Shown here piece after piece: positions 58,064 through 64,000 of a DNA stretch of 64,000 bases. The stretch comes from Streptomyces viridiviolaceus (GTDB lineage: Bacteria > Actinomycetota > Actinomycetes > Streptomycetales > Streptomycetaceae): assembly GCF_014650995.1 (NCBI RefSeq), contig NZ_BMWA01000018.1, forward strand, positions 62,001-126,000, written 5' to 3'. Every line of letters begins with the position of its first letter. Position 1 is the stretch's first letter. The notes beneath the pieces are model-generated. The model did no database searches. It saw nothing but the letters and a program-made list of their open reading frames with translations, and was not told the origin of the DNA. The position numbers and the translations under genes were made by a program.

Positions 58064-59018
58064 ACATGTCCAAGGTGTGACACCACGAGCCCAGCCAGGG
58101 GAAAGCGGTGCATCGGGGGATTGCTGGGATCCGGGCTAGTGGCGCATGGCGGTGACGCGCGAGCAGGCTCGTGAAGCGTTTGCATCGGGAGCGCCGGTGT
58201 GCTCGAAATGCCGGCCGGATACGGCGCTTGGGCTTCTGGAGTGAGGCGGCCCCCGGCGGAGCATCGGAGTCCTCACCCCATCGGCCAAGCCCACGCGGCG
58301 CCTGGCCCTGCGCCGGCTGAGCAGGTCGCCCAGATCCTCAAGCACGCACCCGCCCAGACCGGGGCGGACAACGCCGGGCCAGGCCCGCAAGCCGGGGCGG
58401 CCGCGCGCCCCCGGTCGACGACACGGCCGGCACCTCGACGAAGCACACCCGCGGCGCCCAGCGGATCACCAGCTCGCACGACCGCCGGCCCCGCCCGGTC
58501 GACGTCCACCGGCAGACCCACAGCACGGCGGTCCGCCTCACAGCGTTGAAGGACCAGGCCCCCGCCCTCGGGCACACCTCGCTCGCGGACCAGATCGACA
58601 GCGTCAGCACCTCCCTACGCGACCTGATGACGGAGGCCGCCGCGGCCGCCGTGGCCACCACCTCCGACAGCGACTGACGGTCATCCCGGCCCGTCCCTGC
58701 AGGCCGAACGGACAGCGCGACGTCGCTGTGCAGCCCACCCAGCCCATCCCTCCAGCTGGACCTGCGGGACGGCCGGCCGTCGACACGACTCCGGCCGTCC
58801 CGCAGCCCACGGGATCCCGTCCAGGCGCCCCTCGCCCGGCCCCCGGACCCGAAACCCCGGATCGGCCATGGGCCCCGATCCGCACCTCCCAGACCCCTAC
58901 CGGTCGACGACGTCGCCGGAAAACAAGCCCACCCTCCTCGGCCCCCGACTCGCGATCGCCCGATTGCGCTATGCAGCAGAAGAGCCTGAATTCGCAGGCC
59001 TGCCCGACGAAGATCACC
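58064..59018. other. Long region with one coding relic
   Basis: About 950 bp without an intact gene. The clearest coding trace is the fragment at 58430-58677. A run AAPGPAPAEQVAQILKHAPA in another frame just upstream may be its former start. Confidence 0.4.
58430..58677 (+). pseudogene. C-terminal relic of an unknown protein
   Basis: A frame with no start reads RPVDVHRQTHSTAVRLTALK then DQAPALGHTSLADQIDSVST and SLRDLMTEAAAAAVATTSDS, ending D and TGA at 58677. The helical Ala/Leu/Asp-rich end looks genuine, but no family can be assigned. Confidence 0.35.
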
Positions 59019-59024
59019 TAGGGT
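59019..59024 (+). promoter_or_regulatory. Leaderless -10 element of the VOC gene
   Basis: TAGGGT fits the actinobacterial TAnnnT -10 and lies 7 nt before ATG 59032. There is no Shine-Dalgarno, so the mRNA probably starts at the A of the ATG. Confidence 0.5.
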
Positions 59025-59031
59025 GTGCGGC

Positions 59032-59769
59032 ATGACGCTGCAACTTGTTCAGGTGAACATCAAGGCCCGGGACGACGCGGCGCTCGGCCAGTTCTGGGCG
59101 GAGGCGCTCGGCTGGGGTGTTTCCAGCGAAGGGCCCGGCGTCACCAACCTGGAACCCGTGGGCTTCGACTGGCCGGACCCGTCCGCCGTCTGCATCGACC
59201 TCGTCCGCGTCCCGAACCCGGAGACGGTGAAGTACCGCGTACACATCGAGCTCGCCACCACTTCCGACGCTCATCAGGCGGAGTTGGTCGCACGTCTGAA
59301 GGAACTCGGGGCGACGCCCGCCGATGTGGGCCAGGGCGACGCGCCGTGGACGGTGATGGCCGACCCGGAGGGCAACGTGTTCAGCGTCCTGGAGCCCCGG
59401 GAGCTCTACCGGGACACCGGGCCGATAGCCGCCGTAGTCGTCGACTGCGCCGACCCACGGGCCATGGTCCGGTTCTGGGGCGAGGCGATCGACTGGACCG
59501 TCCACGAACTGACCGACGACCGCGCTCTGCTGCGCTCCATCAAGGGCGTCGGGCCGTACCTGGAGTTCCGCCGCACGCCCGACGACGAGGTCGTGTGGAA
59601 CCGCATCCATCTCGACGTGATGTCCGACCCCGTCGAGGACCAGGCGAGGGAGGTCGCCCGGCTCGAAGGCCTCGGCGCGATACGGACCGACGTGGGTCAG
59701 GGTGACGTCTCCTGGGTCGTCATGACCGACCCGGCGGGCAACGAGTTCTGCGTCCTCGGCCGGGGCTGA
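59032..59769 (+). CDS. VOC-family (glyoxalase-like) protein, two domains
   Basis: A 245-residue protein with two vicinal-oxygen-chelate modules. Module 1: TLQLVQVNIKARDDAALGQF, YRVHIELATTSDAHQAELVA and GNVFSVLEP. Module 2: PIAAVVVDCADPRAMVRFWG, WNRIHLDVMSDPVEDQAREV and GNEFCVLGRG. The final GN.F.vl of each module is typical. His and Glu metal ligands are only partly conserved, so a metal-free binding role, for example drug sequestration, is possible. ATG 59032 is preferred over GTG 59023. It stands alone. Confidence 0.92.
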   Translation: MTLQLVQVNIKARDDAALGQFWAEALGWGVSSEGPGVTNLEPVGFDWPDPSAVCIDLVRVPNPETVKYRVHIELATTSDAHQAELVARLKELGATPADVGQGDAPWTVMADPEGNVFSVLEPRELYRDTGPIAAVVVDCADPRAMVRFWGEAIDWTVHELTDDRALLRSIKGVGPYLEFRRTPDDEVVWNRIHLDVMSDPVEDQAREVARLEGLGAIRTDVGQGDVSWVVMTDPAGNEFCVLGRG

Positions 59770-60386
59770 CGCGGAACTCCGTCCGCTCCCTCAGCCGGTA
59801 CGGCAGTGTGCGGGGCCAGGCCCCGTACTCCCCAGCCGCCGCATCCTGACCCACGCATAGGGCAGGAGAGACTGTGGAAGTCGGCAGCCTGGAGTGCTTC
59901 AAGTCCGCCTGCCGGGCAACTCGACCGGACCGCGAGAGCCGGCCGGGAGACCAGGCCGCCCGCGACCTCCTGATCCAACGCGACGACTACCGCAACCTGA
60001 AGGTCGATCGCCGGCTGGTGCAGGCACTCGCACTACGCCGACCCGGCCGCCTGTACGGCCGCCGTTGGCTCACTGCCCGTGCGCGCCCACGCCGCCCTTC
60101 CCGTCGCGCTCGCCCGGCGTCGGTGGGAAGGACGTGCCGAAGCCGAGCCCGGCCAGGGCGTGGAGTGGGGAGCGGACCACCCCCGCGTCGGCGGGGAGGA
60201 CCCAAGCGCACAACTCCACTCTCCCGACCGAGCCGGAACTCCCCGTCGGTGAGGAGGACTTGGTCGGCAGGCGGCGATGTCGCGCTCCGGAATGCCCCCT
60301 GCGGGTGACGGCATGACGGCTGACGCATGCCTGGTGATCCGCTACGACGCCGAACGCCACGCCGAGACCGACGGCCGCTGCGGCTC
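59770..60386. other. Intergenic region with uncertain short frames
   Basis: About 600 bp. A frame at 59874 begins with GTG and reads VGSLECFKSACRATRPD then DQAARDLLIQRDDYRNLKVD, then becomes Arg-rich; it may be a decayed gene start. Nothing can be assigned. Confidence 0.35.
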
Positions 60387-61262
60387 TCAGGCCAGAACAG
60401 CTGGCCTGAGCACCTCTTCGCACCACTGACGGAAACCGGTCGGGGAGGGCTGCGCGGAGCGGTGCTCGGCGTCGTACGCGCCGTCGATCTGGGCCGCGGC
60501 CATGTCGACCAGGCCCTGTGCCCAGGCCTCGCTGGCCCCGCGGCTCAGAGCCGTCTCCTTGTACGCGTCGAGGGGGACCTGTTGGCAGCGGACCGGACGC
60601 TCCAGCACCTCGGACATGATCTGAGCCATGTCGTCGGGGGAGATACGGTCGGGGCTGACCAGCGGGACGCCGTCCTGCCCGCTCCAGGAGTCGTCGAGCA
60701 GCAGCCGCACGGCCGTCGCGGCGATGTCGCGGGTGGCGATCGTCGCGAGAACCCGGTCCGCCACGGACGGGAGGAAGAACGTGCCCTGGTTCCTGATCGC
60801 CTCGACCTGCCCGAGCAGGTTCTCCATGAAGGCCGCCGCCCGCAGCGCCCGGAAACCCACCCCCGTGGATTTGATCAGCTCGTCCTTGGCCACGGACGCC
60901 GTCAGGTGCCCGGCGTTCTTCTCGATCCCGGTGCCCAGGGTCGATACCGCGACGACGCGCTTGACGCCGTGACGGTTGATCGCCTCGCACGCGGGACGGG
61001 TCCAGTTCAGGTAGTGGCCTTCGACGCTGTCCGTCCGGGAGTCCGGCGGCACCAGCCAGAACACGCTGTCCGCGCCCGCGAACGCCTCCATGACGACATC
61101 GCGGTCGCCGTGTGAGCCGCGGACGATGTCGACCCGCTCGCGCGCCCGGGCGGAAAGCCGGGAAGGGTCACGGGCTATCACGCGGACCGGCCGCTCGCCG
61201 TCGAGCAGGGCGTCGAGGACCTGTCGGCCGATCCGGCCGGTAGGAGTGGTGATGACAATCAT
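60387..61262 (-). CDS. NmrA-like NAD(P)-binding protein
   Basis: A 291-residue atypical SDR of the NmrA/NAD(P)H-binding type. It opens MIVITTPTGRIGRQVLDALL with the TGxxGxxG-type loop, then VIARDPSRLSARARERVDIV and SVFWLVPPDSRTDSVEGHYL. VVAVSTLGTGIEKNAG and FMENLLGQVEAIRNQGTFFL with VLATIATRDIAATAV follow. There is no YxxxK active site, so it is either a redox sensor or a quinone/nucleotide-binding protein. It is divergent from a LysR regulator that probably controls it. Confidence 0.92.
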   Translation of the reverse strand: MIVITTPTGRIGRQVLDALLDGERPVRVIARDPSRLSARARERVDIVRGSHGDRDVVMEAFAGADSVFWLVPPDSRTDSVEGHYLNWTRPACEAINRHGVKRVVAVSTLGTGIEKNAGHLTASVAKDELIKSTGVGFRALRAAAFMENLLGQVEAIRNQGTFFLPSVADRVLATIATRDIAATAVRLLLDDSWSGQDGVPLVSPDRISPDDMAQIMSEVLERPVRCQQVPLDAYKETALSRGASEAWAQGLVDMAAAQIDGAYDAEHRSAQPSPTGFRQWCEEVLRPAVLA

Positions 61263-61355
61263 GGAAGAAGCATCTGATCCGGCCCGGCACTACGGAAGGA
61301 TCGCAGGGATCCCGCTTGTTACCCTCAGGGACATACCAGATGGAGGTGCCAGGCC
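61263..61355. promoter_or_regulatory. NmrA-LysR intergenic control region
   Basis: The 93 bp between divergent starts contains TTACCCTCAGGGACATA (61319-61335), in which CCC-TCA-GGG is a short inverted repeat of the T-N11-A type bound by LysR proteins. No clear promoters were identified. Confidence 0.4.
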
Positions 61356-62204
61356 GTGGAGTCACGCCCGCTGCGCTATTTCGTCGCCGTCGCCGAAGAA
61401 CTCAACTTCGCCCGCGCAGCAGAACGCCTCGGCATCTCCGCCCCGCCCCTGTCGCGCGCCATCCGCAACCTCGAAGCGGAGCTGGGCGTCACCCTCTTCG
61501 AACGCACCACGCACAGCGTCACGCTGACCCCGGCCGGCACCGTACTGCTCGCGGAGGCGCGGACCGCGCTGGACGCCCTGCAGGCGGCCGGGCGCCGGGC
61601 ACAACGCGCGGCCGAGCCGAGGCTGGTTCTCGCCGTGAAGGCCGACGGCGACGGGGGCTTGCTGGAGTCCATCCTCGCCCGGTACGCCGCCGAACCCGCG
61701 GCTGAGCCGGTCACGATCCGCCTCTCCGGCTGGCGCGACCAGCCCAGCCTGCTGCGCCGGGGCGAAGCCGACGTGGCCCTGATCTACGAACCGTTCGACC
61801 GCACTGGCCTCGACACGGAGCCGGTGACTGTCGAACGCCGCCTGGCCGCTCTCCCGGCCAACCACCCGCTGGCCGCCAGGGACCGCATCGCTCTCGCCGA
61901 CCTCGGTCTCCCGCGCACCGAGCACGACACTCAAGGATGCCTGGCCCGCCACCTCGACACGATCGTCGACCGGTACGCGATCCAGGACCTCGCCCAACTG
62001 CTCAAGCTCGTCGAACTCGGAGACATCGTCACCCTGCTCCCGGAGTCCGTGTGCACCCGATACCCGCGCCCGGGCATCAGGTACCGCGAGGTCCCGGACG
62101 CCCCGCCGGCCACCTTGTCGATCGCCTGGCCCCAACAGTCCCGCTCCAGGGCGACTGCGGCGCTGGTCCGCATAGCGACGTCGGTGGGCGGAGCGCACGG
62201 TTAG
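61356..62204 (+). CDS. LysR-family regulator
   Basis: A 282-residue LysR protein starting at GTG 61356 with GGAGGTGCCAG upstream. The helix-turn-helix is LRYFVAVAEELNFARAAERL, GISAPPLSRAIRNLEAELGV then TLFERTTHSVTLTPAG. The effector domain follows (RLVLAVKADGDGGLLESILA, SLLRRGEADVALIYEPFDRT). The substrate-binding half is typical in length. It faces the NmrA gene and shares a 93-bp control region with it. Confidence 0.93.
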   Translation: MESRPLRYFVAVAEELNFARAAERLGISAPPLSRAIRNLEAELGVTLFERTTHSVTLTPAGTVLLAEARTALDALQAAGRRAQRAAEPRLVLAVKADGDGGLLESILARYAAEPAAEPVTIRLSGWRDQPSLLRRGEADVALIYEPFDRTGLDTEPVTVERRLAALPANHPLAARDRIALADLGLPRTEHDTQGCLARHLDTIVDRYAIQDLAQLLKLVELGDIVTLLPESVCTRYPRPGIRYREVPDAPPATLSIAWPQQSRSRATAALVRIATSVGGAHG

Positions 62205-62318
62205 CGCTGCACGCCATCAAGGGCTGGCGTCGTTGCTGGGAGGACGGCACCGGGCGGTCGCACCCTCGGCCGCTGCCTGGATCAGTCTCCGCGAGAATCT
62301 GAAAGGCAGGGCCTTGCC

Positions 62319-62576
62319 ATGAGATCACCGACGAACGTTCGCCAACGGCCGGGTATGTCGGGGTTCATGGCGATCGCGGTGCCGGCAATGGTGACCGTGC
62401 TCGCCTCGCTGCTGCTCGGCTCAGCAGGGCCGGCGCAGGCGGGGGAGCCACCGCGATCACCGTTGTCGCATGTCCCCCGGGTCGAGCCGGGCTGCGACAC
62501 CGGCGAACTGGACGGAGAATACGTGGTTTGCTGCTGGGACGAAACGGGGCACGGGGACTGCACGGGCATCGTTTGA
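62319..62576 (+). CDS. Small secreted cysteine-rich peptide
   Basis: An 85-residue precursor from ATG 62319 after GAAAGGCAGGGCC. Residues 12-41 form a signal peptide (FMAIAVPAMVTVLASLLLGS) with a cleavage site after AQA. The mature part of about 44 residues starts GEPPRSPLSHVPRVEPGCDT and contains CDTGELDGEYVVCCWDETGH then GDC, with four Cys in a C-x11-CC-x7-C pattern. No family is recognised. Two disulphides are plausible. A DUF6233-like gene runs antisense beyond its 3' end. Confidence 0.6.
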   Translation: MRSPTNVRQRPGMSGFMAIAVPAMVTVLASLLLGSAGPAQAGEPPRSPLSHVPRVEPGCDTGELDGEYVVCCWDETGHGDCTGIV

Positions 62577-62744
62577 ACCCATCGCTGCCCGCCAGGCAGG
62601 CGCGACGTCTGCCGCAACGGGGCCCCGGGTGCCGGTCCGCGTCGAGGCCGCGGGCGGCGGCGACGCGAGCCGCTGGGCGCGGACCAGTTCGGCGAGCGGG
62701 TCGAGCTCGCCTGGCACCCACAGTCCGCCCCCTCGGCGGTCAGT

Positions 62745-63151
62745 GCGGGCAGGTTGGCCAGACCGGCTGCGAGCATGATGCGGTCCCCTGTCTGCCGCAG
62801 GGAGTCGATGATGTGCAGCCGGACGTCGGGCCGGCAGTGGCCGCAGGCCTTCAGGCCCGAGGCGAGGAGCCGGCGAGCTTCGTCACGGTCGACGGCACGG
62901 TGCCGCTTGCCGGCCACGGAGCAGTCGCCGGCGTGGACCTGCAGGGGCGGGCGGCGGGTGCCGTTGCCGAGTTCGGCGATCCACTCCGGCGGCTGCGGCC
63001 GGCTGGTCCGGCCGTACTCCTCCTGCGCCTGCCGCTGAAGAATCGCGGCGATCTTCGCGTCGATGCGCTGCACCCACAGCACCTGCCGCATCCTCAGCGT
63101 CTGGAGACGTTTCAGCCCGCCGAGGCAGAAGCCGAGGCAGAAGTGGCGCAC
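62745..63151 (-). CDS. DUF6233 family protein (3' end uncertain)
   Basis: The frame contains GLKRLQTLRMRQVLWVQRID then AKIAAILQRQAQEEYGRTSR, PPEWIAELGNGTRRPPLQVH, AGDCSVAGKRHRAVDRDEAR and LKACGHCRPDVRLHIID. The conserved VH.gdC...g....vdr.eA...L..g...C..CRPD is the DUF6233 signature of Streptomyces, a possible zinc site. The start is probably GTG 63151 or ATG 63091. No stop follows the domain in this frame until 62282, antisense to the secreted peptide, while a related tail (ELDPLAELVRAQRLA) lies in another frame, suggesting a 3' frameshift. Confidence 0.65.
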
Positions 63152-63649
63152 CGCGGTCGGCTGCCCGCCGTGGCGGCCCCGACGGGCGGATCCGGCGCGC
63201 AGCGGCCGGAACACCGTCGCGGTGCCGAACCGCGACGGTGACGGCACGCACCGGCTCCCGCGGACCGAGACCCAGCACCTGCTTGCCGCAGGGACTGCGG
63301 GTACCGCTGCACCCAGATCAGCAGCGGTCGGCCCGGCGAGCGGTACCCGGACTTCGATGACACGGCGTCCCACGGAAAGGACGCACCGGACAGTCACCGA
63401 TCACCCGCACGACCATCAAGTCGCTCGATGCGCGTGGTCCTGCTGACCCATTCGGCCAGAGTGAGCTGTCTGGCCAGGGCTACGCGGGCTGAGCTGCTGC
63501 GACGCGGTGACACGTGGCGGTGCACGCTTCGGCCGTGGCCATGCATCTGCTGGTCCCGACCGGTGCCGTGGGCCAGGGCATCGCGGAGAAGAGACAGGTG
63601 GGGTGCCACGGCGGCAAGGCCGTCGTGCTCATTGCGCGCGTCGCAGGTC

Positions 63650-63804
63650 GTCACATGACGGGTCCACACCGTGCCCGTCCTGTGGGGACCGCCGGGGCTG
63701 CGCAACCCCGTCACGATGCCGGGGCGGACAGTGAAGGACAGATCCTCGACGGCTGCCTTGTCGGCGTGCGTCCTGGTCAGGCACTGGGCTTCTGTTCCGA
63801 TCAT
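63650..63804 (-). pseudogene. ABC transporter ATPase, broken at the Walker A motif
   Basis: ATG 63804 with GGAGG upstream opens MIGTEAQCLTRTHADKAAVE then DLSFTVRPGIVTGLRSPGG, which matches the start of daunorubicin-type ABC ATPases (LTKRYGDKTAVEDLSFTVRPG.VTG). The Walker A GPNGAGKST is replaced by SPGGPHRTG, and later sequence has no ATPase motif. It cannot bind ATP. The intact ribosome binding site and promoter-proximal part suggest recent decay. Confidence 0.6.
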
Positions 63805-64000
63805 GGCGAAACCTCCGTTCCGGGTTCCACCATCGCCCAGGAATGGCCCCTGGCGCGTCGTCCCCGCGCAGCGATTCACCGCTACCACGGCCGCGGTATG
63901 CAGCCCGCCGGCCTACCGCGGCGACAGAACCCGGTGCGCCTCCGCAGCTGCTAGCCGGACATGTGTGACTGACCCGGTTCCGTCGCCGGACTGACCAGTC

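Noticed and set aside
59874..60308. Plus-strand frame with a GTG start and 144 codons
   Set aside because: Only the first 50 residues look protein-like; the rest is Arg/Pro-rich. No family recognised.
60313..60411. Short frame MTADACLVIRYDAERHAETD
   Set aside because: It overlaps the 3' end of the NmrA gene on the other strand and lacks a ribosome binding site; probably chance.
1..64000. tRNA, rRNA, riboswitch, CRISPR and biosynthetic gene cluster signatures
   Set aside because: None was found on either strand by eye; tailoring-type enzymes (FAD monooxygenase, SgcJ-like, SRPBCC, SDR) are scattered and lack a core synthase.

Overview
The window is very GC-rich, with strong G/C bias at third codon positions, GTG/TTG starts, leaderless starts and loop-free GC hairpins. 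Gene families such as SPW, DUF6233, LtrA, SgcJ/EcaC, a second infA, kinase-WD40 and PAS-GAF-SpoIIE phosphatases point to Streptomyces or a close relative. No rRNA, tRNA, CRISPR array or intact transposase was seen. Single-domain regulators are dense and decayed genes are common, which fits an accessory or arm region of the chromosome.

Layout. 0-4 kb: the end of rpiB, a LacI regulator with its operator, and a long SUKH-type protein. 4-8 kb: a secreted acidic-linker protein, a small ML (lipid-recognition) domain protein and a DUF4241 protein. 8-9.6 kb: a GNAT-infA2 operon behind a WblC-type promoter, an upstream ORF and a hairpin. 9.8-24.5 kb: divergent regulator/enzyme pairs (TetR/FAD monooxygenase, MarR/hydrolase, TetR/GNAT, MocR/DJ-1), a PAS-GAF-SpoIIE phosphatase, a Pro-rich secreted repeat protein, and decayed genes (NAD epimerase, P1 peptidase, APC permease, IS5). 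24.9-26.4 kb: leader peptide, terminator, an RsgA lacking its GTPase domain, and a methyltransferase. 26.6-34 kb: CDF remnant, TSUP permease, LtrA, a decapitated SDR/AraC pair, MarR/SDR, aldo-keto reductase and an SRPBCC protein. 34.8-38.8 kb: two serine/threonine kinases, one ending in a polytopic membrane domain and one in WD40 repeats. 39.3-54.4 kb: a redox/iron island (SPW, Rieske-DUF2231, two hemerythrins, a ferritin-like protein, ctaD and ctaC with unrelated genes between them, an MBL-fold protein). 54.4-59 kb: mobile-element relics, a Cys-rich protein, and the paralogue of the 4.8-kb secreted protein. 59-64 kb: VOC protein, NmrA/LysR pair, a small secreted Cys peptide, DUF6233, and a broken ABC ATPase.

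Three regulatory patterns stand out. First, two translation-related operons (9.4 kb and 25 kb) have a short leader ORF followed by a hairpin whose 5' arm can pair instead with a segment inside the leader ORF, as expected for ribosome-mediated attenuation. Second, the paralogous secreted proteins at 4.8 and 58 kb share a two-block promoter with identical 15-nt spacing. Third, many regulator pairs keep near-perfect palindromic operators in their intergenic regions.

All calls come from reading the sequence and from recalled family patterns; no database search was run.
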